Shown here piece by piece: positions 1-5,368 of a stretch of DNA of 6,214 bases. Both the position numbers and the translations under genes were made by a program. Source of the stretch: Halobacteroidaceae bacterium (lineage in GTDB: Bacteria; Bacillota; Halanaerobiia; B1SED10-174); NCBI GenBank assembly GCA_003550445.1, contig PUKG01000068.1, positions 1-6,214 of the forward strand, given 5' to 3'. Under the pieces are notes generated by a model, which was not told the DNA's origin, ran no database searches, and saw only the letters and a program-made list of their open reading frames with translations. Position 1 is the stretch's first letter. Each line of letters starts with the position of its first letter.

Positions 1-323
1 CCGATTGGGACCTAACTACAGGGGAGGTTAGCCGTAAGTTAGGAAGGGGAAGACATACAACCAAGCATGTTCAACTTTTTCCCTGGGGAGATGGATTAAT
101 TACAGATACTCCGGGTTTTTCCCAGCTAAAGGTTAACCTGATTCCCAAAGAATCCCTCCCGTTTACCTTTGTAGAATTTATTCCCCTCATGGAAAACTGC
201 CGATTTAGTTCCTGCGTTCATTATAAAGAACCGGGATGTGCTGTCAAAAAAGAGGTTGAAGAAGGTTTAATTAAATCCCAACGCTATGGAAATTACCTTC
301 GATTATTAAAGGAGCTGGAATAA
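1..323 (+). CDS. rsgA: RsgA, ribosome small-subunit-dependent GTPase (3' part only)
   Basis: This is the C-terminal 106 codons of RsgA (YjeQ/YloQ), a circularly permuted GTPase that helps late 30S ribosomal subunit maturation in the cytoplasm. The reading frame begins at base 3 and the 5' part lies outside the window. Visible are the switch-type segment GRGRHTTKHVQLF, the G3 motif DTPGF, and the C-terminal zinc-binding element with spacing C-x4-C-x-H-x5-C (CRFSSCVHYKEPGC), followed by the usual helical tail with RYGNYLRLL. The combination of the GRGRHTT segment, DTPG and the zinc knuckle is diagnostic of the family. The stop codon is separated from the rpe start by one base, so the two are probably cotranscribed and translationally coupled. 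The order rsgA-rpe is typical of Firmicutes. The G4 and G1 motifs cannot be assessed because they lie upstream. Confidence 0.96.
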   Translation, partial: DWDLTTGEVSRKLGRGRHTTKHVQLFPWGDGLITDTPGFSQLKVNLIPKESLPFTFVEFIPLMENCRFSSCVHYKEPGCAVKKEVEEGLIKSQRYGNYLRLLKELE

Positions 324-324
324 A

Positions 325-978
325 ATGGATCAGGTTAAAATAGCCCCATCAATTCTCGCCGCGGATCCCCTTTTTTTAGGGCAAGCCCTGGAAAATGTGA
401 AAGATGCGGATATGCTTCATCTGGATATAATGGATGGACATTTTGTCCCAAATATTTCAATGGGACCGGCTGTTGTCGAAGCCTGCAAAAGGGGTTCGAA
501 CCTAATTTGCGAGACCCATTTAATGATCGAGAAGCCTGAGAGGTATATTTCTGATTTTATTTCAGCAGGGAGCGATATTATTACCCTTCATGTTGAAAGC
601 ACCCCTCATATATACAAGGGAATTCAGGAGTTAAAAGAAAATGGAGTTGGGGTAGGGATTTCTTTAAACCCTGGAACACCTTTGGGAGTTCTCGACAGTA
701 TTTGGAATGAGATTGATTTGCTCCTGCTTATGGCCGTTAATCCGGGCTTTGGTGGCCAGGCTTTTATTCCTGCTATGCTGGAAAAAATAAGAGAGGCCAG
801 GAGCTTAATTGATAGCCGGGAAAAAAATATTGAACTTGCTGTAGATGGCGGGATAAATAGGGAAAATGTAAGAGAAATAATTGAAGCCGGCGCAAGGATA
901 ATTGTTGCGGGATCGGCAATTTTTTCCGAAAATAATGGTGAAAATTGGGAAGCTTTCAGGAAAAAAACTTTGGAATAA
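325..978 (+). CDS. rpe: Ribulose-phosphate 3-epimerase
   Basis: The 217-residue product matches the usual length of ribulose-phosphate 3-epimerase, a cytoplasmic TIM-barrel metalloenzyme of the pentose phosphate pathway that interconverts D-ribulose 5-phosphate and D-xylulose 5-phosphate. Motifs appear in family order: APSILAAD at residues 7-14, LHLDIMDGHFVPN at 31-43, THLMI at 64-68, NPGFGGQ at 139-145 and AVDGGIN at 172-178, then the phosphate-binding AGSAIF near 195-200. Expected metal and catalytic residues are present: His32, Asp34, His65 and Asp174. The ATG at 325 has the Shine-Dalgarno AAAGGAG ten bases upstream, inside the last codons of rsgA. No truncation or odd residue is seen. A hairpin that may end or weaken transcription follows the stop codon. 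Confidence 0.97.
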   Translation: MDQVKIAPSILAADPLFLGQALENVKDADMLHLDIMDGHFVPNISMGPAVVEACKRGSNLICETHLMIEKPERYISDFISAGSDIITLHVESTPHIYKGIQELKENGVGVGISLNPGTPLGVLDSIWNEIDLLLLMAVNPGFGGQAFIPAMLEKIREARSLIDSREKNIELAVDGGINRENVREIIEAGARIIVAGSAIFSENNGENWEAFRKKTLE

Positions 979-1009
979 AATTTTTGGCCTTTTGCGGCCG
1001 AAATTTGTT
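978..1009 (+). terminator. Hairpin after rpe, possible weak intrinsic terminator
   Basis: A GGCC/GGCC core (986-989 with 996-999) around a six-base loop is extended by A-T pairs and one G-U pair on both sides, giving about 11 pairs with one bulged T. The 3' flank is only GTT and then A-rich, so the U tract is poor. It sits directly after the rpe stop and before the TPP riboswitch, where a terminator separating the rsgA-rpe unit from the thi unit would be expected. Partial read-through is equally possible. Confidence 0.4.
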
Positions 1010-1018
1010 AAATAATAG

Positions 1019-1107
1019 CCCTTGCTGGGGGAGCAAAAGCTGAGAGGACAACACAAGGTGTTGTCGACCCCAGAACCTGAACCGGATAATACTGGCGGAG
1101 GGAAGTG
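1019..1107 (+). promoter_or_regulatory. TPP riboswitch (THI element) aptamer
   Basis: The THI-box consensus is present in order: a GGGG-AGC block, GCTGAGA (1039-1045), ACCCC, GAACCTGA, GGATAAT, then GGCGGAGGGA. Helices can be assigned by eye. P2 pairs CTGGGG (1025-1030) with CCCCAG (1068-1073). P3 pairs AGC with GCT around an AAAA loop. An optional P3a-type stem is a perfect 8-bp hairpin, 1047-1054 with 1058-1065. P4 pairs CCT (1076-1078) with AGG (1099-1101), P5 pairs CCGG (1082-1085) with CTGG (1092-1095), and a short P1 pairs CTT with AAG (1021-1023 with 1103-1105). This aptamer class binds thiamine pyrophosphate and represses thiamine genes when TPP is abundant. The gene immediately downstream encodes a thiamine transporter, which agrees. 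Confidence 0.96.
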
Positions 1108-1111
1108 AGGT

Positions 1112-1175
1112 GCTCAACATTATTCTCCTTTGCAAACTGAGTAGGGTTGAGCTTTCCCAGGGGGCGGCGAAGGAG
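1112..1175 (+). promoter_or_regulatory. thiT: Riboswitch expression platform with Shine-Dalgarno sequestering helix
   Basis: CTCCTTTGC (1125-1133) can pair over nine positions, with one U-G wobble, to GCGAAGGAG (1167-1175), which contains the thiT Shine-Dalgarno. A second perfect 7-bp helix pairs GCTCAAC (1112-1118) with GTTGAGC (1146-1152). It encloses the anti-Shine-Dalgarno strand in its loop, so the two helices either exclude each other or form a pseudoknot. No terminator-like stem with a U tract lies between the aptamer and thiT, so control of translation initiation is more likely than transcription termination. Which helix accompanies TPP binding is inference. Confidence 0.65.
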
Positions 1176-1176
1176 G
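1170..1176 (+). promoter_or_regulatory. thiT: Shine-Dalgarno that fixes the thiT start
   Basis: AAGGAGG ends six bases before the ATG at 1183. A TTG at 1147 lies in the same open frame but upstream of this site, and using it would translate the regulatory helix as a basic, non-membrane leader. The ATG at 1183 is therefore the better start. Confidence 0.85.
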
Positions 1177-1182
1177 CAAAGT

Positions 1183-1728
1183 ATGAAAAGAAAAATGGAA
1201 TTGCGTTTGATGACGGAAATTGGTTTGGCTGTGGCCCTTGTTGTAATTCTGGATTTTCTCAAGATTTGGCGGGCTCCTCAGGGGGGGTCAGTAACATTGG
1301 CCCTGGTACCCTTGATGGTAGTGGCTTTCAGGCATGGTCTTCCTGCAGGAGTAATGGCTGGCGGGATCGCCGGGGTAGTAAAACTCTTTTTGGGACCATA
1401 TATTGTTCATCCCGTTCAGGCTATTCTTGATTATCCCCTGGCTTTTTTACTCGTTGGACTGGCTGGCCTTTTTTATTCCGGGTTTCAGAGGTCGGAAAAT
1501 AAAAAATATATTTTCCTTGCAGGAGGAGTTGCCCTGGGGTTTTTTGCCCGGTTTTTAAGCCATTTTCTTTCAGGAGTTGTTTTCTTTGGTCATTTTGCTC
1601 CAGAGGGAACACCTGTGGTTCTTTATAGCTTAACCTACAATCTTTCCTTTATTATCCCCGAAGCTCTACTCACTTTTGTGGTGGTTTTAGCCCTGAGTTA
1701 TCAGAGAGGGATTTTTCCAAGGAGGTAG
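1183..1728 (+). CDS. thiT: Thiamine ECF transporter substrate-binding (S) component ThiT
   Basis: The 181-residue, strongly hydrophobic product is an integral membrane protein of the ThiT/YuaJ family, the substrate-specific S component that binds thiamine and docks onto the shared energy-coupling module (EcfA, EcfA', EcfT), which is not encoded here. About six membrane segments can be drawn. Family hallmarks are visible: IWRAPQGGSVTLALVPL at residues 28-44, HPVQAILDYPLAF at 76-88, RFLSHFLSGVVFFG at 123-136 and YSLTYN at 148-153. His127, Tyr148 and Asn153 line up with thiamine-contacting residues known for Lactococcus lactis ThiT (His125, Tyr146, Asn151). The position matching Trp133 is Phe135, and the Glu84 position appears to be Asp83. 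The TPP riboswitch directly upstream supports thiamine as substrate. The stop lies six bases before thiL, whose Shine-Dalgarno overlaps the thiT end. Confidence 0.94.
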   Translation: MKRKMELRLMTEIGLAVALVVILDFLKIWRAPQGGSVTLALVPLMVVAFRHGLPAGVMAGGIAGVVKLFLGPYIVHPVQAILDYPLAFLLVGLAGLFYSGFQRSENKKYIFLAGGVALGFFARFLSHFLSGVVFFGHFAPEGTPVVLYSLTYNLSFIIPEALLTFVVVLALSYQRGIFPRR

Positions 1729-1734
1729 GGATGC

Positions 1735-2760
1735 TTGAAAAGGAAGAGAGAGTTTTCCATTATTGAAATGTTTAAAAATAAATTCTCTCCTTCCTCCAAA
1801 AGGATTGGACTGGGAATAGGGGACGATGCTGCAGTAATTGATAATTTTCCAGGAAAAAGTGTTTTTTCCACTGATATTCTGGTTGAAGATGTTCATTTTG
1901 ACAAGTCTTTTCATCCCCCCCAATTATTAGGGAAAAAGGCTATTTCGGTAAATGTCAGCGATATTAATGCTATGGGAGGAATACCCGAATTTGCACTTCT
2001 TGCAATGGCTATTCCTCCCTCATTAAAGGATGGTTATATAGAAAAAGTTGGGCAGGGAATTGCTGAGGGTTGTCGCCAGTATGGATTAGAAATTGTTGGT
2101 GGCGATATCACCCGTTCACCCGGCCCTTTTTTTATAAACATAATGATTTGGGGAAAGGTGGAAAAGGCTGTATCCCGTTCCGGTGCAAGACCAGGAGATG
2201 ACATATGGGTAACGGGAACAATTGGAGATTCTCATGCAGGCTGGCTTTGGTTATCCGGAGAAGCAAATGAAAAAGAACTGAAAAAAGTTAGGGCGAATGG
2301 CTGGAAGGGGCTGAAAAAAAGAAATCTGCTTTACCTGGTTAACAGGCACCTTGATCCCCTGGTTTACAACCAAGCAGGACCTGCTCTGGCAGGGCTGGTT
2401 AATTCAATGATCGATATTAGTGATGGACTTTCTAATGATCTTGGTCATATTTGTTCTCAAAGCGGAGTTGGAGCATTAATTGAACTGGATAAACTTCCCC
2501 TTTCCTGGAGTTTAAGGGAGTGGGCAAAACAAAAACAAAAAGATCCCTTCAAAATCGCTCTTAGAGGCGGGGAAGATTATCAGTTATTATTCTCTGGGCC
2601 CCCCGAAAAAGAAAATGAAATCCGAGAAACCATGAGACTAAAGGGTGTAAAAATAACCAAAATTGGAAAAATCCAAGAAAAGGATTGGGGGATTAAAATC
2701 TTCCATAAAAAAAGGCTTCGGCCACTAAAAGAAGAAGGTTGGGATCATTTTGTCGGTTAA
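1735..2760 (+). CDS. thiL: Thiamine-monophosphate kinase
   Basis: The product (341 residues; the family is about 310-350) is thiamine-monophosphate kinase, which phosphorylates thiamine monophosphate with ATP to give TPP, the last step of de novo synthesis. It belongs to the PurM/SelD-like ATP-binding superfamily. Motifs in order are GIGDDAAV (residues 27-34), STDILVEDVHF (45-55), SVNVSDINAMGG (71-82), GGDITRSP (122-129), IDISDGLSNDL (226-236) and RGGEDYQLLF (277-286). The acidic residues of GDDA, SVNVSD, GGD and ISDG are the expected Mg-ATP ligands, and all are present. The start is a TTG with the Shine-Dalgarno AAGGAGG (1719-1725) nine bases upstream. A nearby ATG at 1731 is in another frame and closes after 11 codons. 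The gene follows thiT by six bases and overlaps thiN by 11, which argues for one transcript. Confidence 0.97.
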   Translation: MKRKREFSIIEMFKNKFSPSSKRIGLGIGDDAAVIDNFPGKSVFSTDILVEDVHFDKSFHPPQLLGKKAISVNVSDINAMGGIPEFALLAMAIPPSLKDGYIEKVGQGIAEGCRQYGLEIVGGDITRSPGPFFINIMIWGKVEKAVSRSGARPGDDIWVTGTIGDSHAGWLWLSGEANEKELKKVRANGWKGLKKRNLLYLVNRHLDPLVYNQAGPALAGLVNSMIDISDGLSNDLGHICSQSGVGALIELDKLPLSWSLREWAKQKQKDPFKIALRGGEDYQLLFSGPPEKENEIRETMRLKGVKITKIGKIQEKDWGIKIFHKKRLRPLKEEGWDHFVG

Positions 2761-3427
2761 TACGTGTTATATAATTGCTGGTGGAGAGTTATTGGCCCCA
2801 ATTTCTCTATACAAAGACTTTTTGTTAAATCGCAAACCCATAATAGCTGCAGATAGTGGGGGAGAATACCTCCAAAAAATGGGGATTACTCCGGATTACC
2901 TGCTGGGGGATTTTGATTCGATTTCCGAGAAAACCTTAAGTGGGATGAAAAAAGATGGGGTTTCTACACGGGTTTTTCCCGAGGAAAAGGATGAAACGGA
3001 TCTGGAAATAACCGCTACTTTTGCCTTAAAGAAAGGGTTTAATAGAATTATTATCCTTGGGGCCTGGGGAGGGCGGCCTGACCAATCCCTTGCCGGAATT
3101 GCTGTCCTGAATAAAATAAAAAGGGAAAAGGCCCATGGGGTGATTTTAAATCCCCAAAATAGTCTTGAATTAATTTCAGATTTTGCCTGCCTTGAAAAAG
3201 AAAAGGGAAGAAGATTTTCCCTTATTCCGTGGGGAGGCAAGGTTTCGGGACTAAGGATTAAGGGATGCAAGTTTAATGTAAAAAATGCGGTTTTGACCCC
3301 CTGGGGAACTCTTGGAATAAGCAATGAGATTTTGGAGGAAAAAGCAGAAATTTTCCTTGAAAAAGGACTGGCGGTATTGGTTCGAGATTTAGAACCCTAT
3401 TTTTCCCTGGAGGATGTGTCCCAGTAA
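2750..3427 (+). CDS. thiN: Thiamine pyrophosphokinase
   Basis: The 225-residue product matches thiamine pyrophosphokinase (ThiN/YloS type), which transfers pyrophosphate from ATP to free thiamine, giving TPP and AMP. This completes salvage of thiamine brought in by ThiT. Motifs include IIAADSGGEYL (31-41), GITPDYLLGDFDS (45-57), FPEEKDETDLEIT (76-88), LGAWGGRPDQSLAG (103-116), a C-terminal domain with SLIPWGG (157-163) and GISNEI (189-194), and a final GLAVLVRD (206-213). The family signature GGRxDHxLxN reads GGRPDQSLAG, with Gln for His and Gly for Asn; other key acids (Asp35, Asp54, Asp56, Asp81, Asp84) are present. The start is a TTG overlapping the end of thiL by 11 bases, preceded by a modest AGAAGG, so translational coupling is likely. 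In many Firmicutes thiN directly follows rsgA-rpe; here thiT and thiL lie between. Confidence 0.93.
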   Translation: MSVNTCYIIAGGELLAPISLYKDFLLNRKPIIAADSGGEYLQKMGITPDYLLGDFDSISEKTLSGMKKDGVSTRVFPEEKDETDLEITATFALKKGFNRIIILGAWGGRPDQSLAGIAVLNKIKREKAHGVILNPQNSLELISDFACLEKEKGRRFSLIPWGGKVSGLRIKGCKFNVKNAVLTPWGTLGISNEILEEKAEIFLEKGLAVLVRDLEPYFSLEDVSQ

Positions 3428-3442
3428 TAAACATAGTAAAGG

Positions 3443-3486
3443 AAACTTTTTAGTTTTAGGGGAAAAAGTTTTTGGAAAACTTTTTT
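3443..3486 (+). promoter_or_regulatory. Alternative hairpins in the pyrB leader, attenuator-like
   Basis: Three segments share complementarity. AAACTTTTT (3443-3451) pairs perfectly over nine bases with AAAAAGTTT (3463-3471). AAAAAGTTTT (3463-3472) pairs perfectly over ten bases with AAAACTTTTT (3476-3485) across a TGG loop. The middle strand is common to both, so the hairpins are mutually exclusive, the geometry of an antiterminator and terminator pair. The second ends in a T run (3481-3486) followed by GTTTGTTTGG. Both stems are almost pure A-T, so stability is low and termination is uncertain. No PyrR-binding consensus is recognised. Apart from these structures and the pyrB Shine-Dalgarno, the 139-base gap holds no recognisable gene or clear promoter. 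Confidence 0.4.
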
Positions 3487-3550
3487 GTTTGTTTGGTAAA
3501 GGCAGGAAAATGGGTTGCAAAAATGGAATAAACAATGAAGAAAAAAGAAT

Positions 3551-3558
3551 AAAGGGGG
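3551..3558 (+). promoter_or_regulatory. pyrB: Shine-Dalgarno that supports the TTG start of pyrB
   Basis: AAAGGGGG ends eight bases before the TTG at 3567. The upstream in-frame ATGs have poorer sites: the one at 3414 lies directly against GGAGG with no spacing, and the one at 3510 has only a broken AGG-AGG. Confidence 0.6.
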
Positions 3559-3566
3559 CTCCTCTA

Positions 3567-4490
3567 TTGAATTGGACAAGGAAGCATGTTCTTGGAATTG
3601 AAGAAATGACAACGGAGGAAATTTTGATTACTTTTGAAAAAGCCGCTGAATATTTGGAGGGAATTGAAAAGAAGCCGGGGGGAATACTTTCCGACCTTAA
3701 GGGTTATACTGCGGTTAACCTTTTCTTTGAACCCAGTACGAGAACCCGTATGTCCTTTGAACTTGCCCAGAAAAGGTTGGGGATGGAGGTTATTAACTTT
3801 TCTGCCGGAACAAGTAGCCTGGCAAAAGGAGAAACCTTCATTGATACCATTCAAACCATTGATGCCATGAATATTGATGCAATTGTTATGCGTCATGTTC
3901 AGCCCGGAACCCCTGAGCTGGCAACCCGTTATACTGATTGTCCAGTATTAAATGGGGGGGATGGTTCTAGGGCGCATCCAACCCAGGCTCTCCTTGATCT
4001 TTTCACTATCTGGAACAGGGGTATAGATTTTGAGGGATTAAAAGTAGCAATTGTTGGAGATATTCTTCATAGCCGGGTTGCTCGTTCCGAGGTTTTAGGC
4101 CTTCAAAAACTCGGGGCCGAAATTATTTTGGTTGGACCGCCTGCCTTGATCCCGGGTGATTTAGTCAGCAGAGGTATGGAAATTGAGCACGATATTGATA
4201 ACATTATTGAGGATATTGATATTCTATATCTTCTTAGGATACAAAAGGAGCGAATGGCCGAAGCTTTTATTCCCAATGAAGAAGAATATTTTAAAATTTA
4301 TGGAATTAATAAGGATCGCCTTGCTAAAACAAAGGAGAATTGTTACTTAATGCACCCCGGACCTGTTAATAGGGGAGTGGAAATTGAAGCGGGTCTTGTA
4401 AATCATCCCAAATCCCTTATTCTTGAACAGGTTCGGAATGGGGTTGCAATGAGAATGGCGCTACTTTCCCTTTGCATAAAGGGTTCATAG
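3567..4490 (+). CDS. pyrB: Aspartate carbamoyltransferase catalytic subunit
   Basis: The protein condenses carbamoyl phosphate with L-aspartate to N-carbamoyl-L-aspartate, the first committed step of pyrimidine synthesis. From the TTG at 3567 it is 307 residues, the family norm, and begins NWTRKHVLGIEEM after the initiator, as related enzymes do. Longer in-frame starts at ATG 3510 (326 residues) and ATG 3414 (358 residues) would add a non-conserved lysine- and glycine-rich tail read through the leader hairpins, so I prefer 3567. Carbamoyl-phosphate motif FEPSTRTRMSFE is at residues 54-65, SLAKGE at 84-89, RH at 109-110, HPTQ at 137-140, DILHSRVARS at 165-174, LLRIQKER at 222-229 and HPGPVNRG at 263-270; no expected catalytic residue is missing. 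SLAKGE and the LLRIQKER stretch distinguish it from ornithine carbamoyltransferase. No pyrI or other pyr gene is seen nearby. Confidence 0.95.
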   Translation: MNWTRKHVLGIEEMTTEEILITFEKAAEYLEGIEKKPGGILSDLKGYTAVNLFFEPSTRTRMSFELAQKRLGMEVINFSAGTSSLAKGETFIDTIQTIDAMNIDAIVMRHVQPGTPELATRYTDCPVLNGGDGSRAHPTQALLDLFTIWNRGIDFEGLKVAIVGDILHSRVARSEVLGLQKLGAEIILVGPPALIPGDLVSRGMEIEHDIDNIIEDIDILYLLRIQKERMAEAFIPNEEEYFKIYGINKDRLAKTKENCYLMHPGPVNRGVEIEAGLVNHPKSLILEQVRNGVAMRMALLSLCIKGS

Positions 4491-4511
4491 AAGAAAGGTG
4501 GGGGTTTTTTC

Positions 4512-5357
4512 TTGCGGGTAATTGAAAGCCAGAAAATCGTCGAGGCAGTATCAGAAAAACTAATTGAAATTAATGTTGAACTGGATCCGGCTATATGTAA
4601 GAGTTTGGAAGAAAGCCTTGAAAAAGAAGAATCTTTCCTGGGGAAGGAACTTATTAACCAATTATTGGAAAACTCCCGGATCGCTATCCAGGAAAACCTT
4701 CCCATATGCCAGGATACTGGAGTGGTTGTTGCATTTGTCGAAGTGGGAGAGGAAGTTCGGATAAAAGGAGAAACCCTGGAAAAAGCAATTAACGCAGGAG
4801 TTGCAAAGGGTTACGAAAAAGGATATCTTCGAAAATCAATGGTCTCAGATCCAATCTTTAAAAGAGTAAATACCGGGAATAATACTCCGGCAATTATTCA
4901 TACAGAATTAGTCCCGGGAGATAAGCTTAAAATTAAGGTTGCAGCAAAAGGTGGGGGCAGTGAAAATATGAGCAAGTTAAAAATGCTCAAACCTGCTGAT
5001 GGTCCCCAGGGGATAATTGATTTTATTTGCCAGGTTGTTGATGAGGCTGGTCCAAACCCCTGTCCTCCTCTTGTAATTGGAGTGGGCGTTGGGGGTACCA
5101 TGGAAAAAGCTGCTTTACTTTCGAAAAAAGCTCTTTTTATGCCCCCCCATGAAAAAAATCCTGACCCTGAACTGGCTGACTTTGAAGAGGAAATATTGAA
5201 GGAGGTTAATAAACTAGGAGTTGGGCCCCTTGGTCTTGGGGGAAGAATAACCGCCCTAGGTGTTAACCTTTTAACCTATCCCTGTCATATCGCTTCATTA
5301 CCTGTAGCTGTAAATCTAAATTGTCATGCCGCACGCCATGGGAAAATTGAACTTTAG
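4512..5357 (+). CDS. Class I Fe-S fumarate hydratase, alpha subunit
   Basis: The 281-residue product is the alpha (N-terminal) subunit of the oxygen-sensitive, [4Fe-4S] class I hydro-lyases, equivalent to the first part of E. coli FumA and to TtdA. With the beta subunit it would hydrate fumarate to L-malate reversibly in the cytoplasm. The three cluster cysteines are visible as Cys66 in PICQDTG, Cys184 in NPCPP and Cys271 in NLNCHAARH. Other family motifs are RKSMVSDP (107-114), NTGNNTPAIIH (120-130), KGGGSENMSKLKMLKP (146-161) and GLGGRITALG (241-250). The start is TTG, preceded by the purine stretch AAAGGTGGGGG ending seven bases before it, and the N-terminus MRVIESQKIVEAV is normal for the family. 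L-tartrate dehydratase is the main alternative; the malic enzyme two genes on favours fumarase. Symbols differ between databases, so none is given. Confidence 0.93.
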   Translation: MRVIESQKIVEAVSEKLIEINVELDPAICKSLEESLEKEESFLGKELINQLLENSRIAIQENLPICQDTGVVVAFVEVGEEVRIKGETLEKAINAGVAKGYEKGYLRKSMVSDPIFKRVNTGNNTPAIIHTELVPGDKLKIKVAAKGGGSENMSKLKMLKPADGPQGIIDFICQVVDEAGPNPCPPLVIGVGVGGTMEKAALLSKKALFMPPHEKNPDPELADFEEEILKEVNKLGVGPLGLGGRITALGVNLLTYPCHIASLPVAVNLNCHAARHGKIEL

Positions 5358-5368
5358 GGGGGATCAAA

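Noticed and set aside
984..1013. Promoter for the thi genes, TTGGCC with TTAAAT at 18-base spacing
   Set aside because: Only four of six matches in each box, and it overlaps the hairpin after rpe. Not strong enough to annotate; the thi genes may be read from upstream.
805..1056. Open frame on the - strand opposite rpe and the riboswitch; similar ones occur opposite thiN and pyrB
   Set aside because: These lie antisense to well-recognised genes, show no family motifs and have biased, low-complexity composition.
1147..1182. A TTG at 1147 that would extend ThiT by 12 residues
   Set aside because: It lies upstream of the strong AAGGAGG at 1170-1176 and inside the riboswitch platform; the added residues are basic and not family-like.
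1110..1430. Glycine- and serine-rich + strand frame overlapping the start of thiT
   Set aside because: It is an out-of-frame reading of thiT and its leader; the thiT frame has clear family motifs and a proper Shine-Dalgarno.
1731..1766. ATG at 1731 as a possible thiL start
   Set aside because: It is out of frame with thiL and meets a stop after 11 codons. The TTG at 1735 is in frame and better spaced from AAGGAGG.
3414..3566. Longer pyrB product from ATG 3414 or ATG 3510
   Set aside because: The extra residues are not conserved-looking, run through the leader hairpins, exceed the family length, and the ATGs have poorly spaced or weak Shine-Dalgarno sites.
4468..4483. Six-base-pair hairpin CCCTTT-GCAT-AAAGGG at the end of pyrB as a terminator
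   Set aside because: It lies within the pyrB coding sequence and is not followed by a T run. The T tract at 4505-4510 comes 21 bases later, after a G run that serves as the fumarase Shine-Dalgarno.
4491..4513. AAGAAA with TTTCTT pairing around the fumarase alpha Shine-Dalgarno
   Set aside because: Only six A-T-rich pairs with a large loop; too weak to claim regulation.
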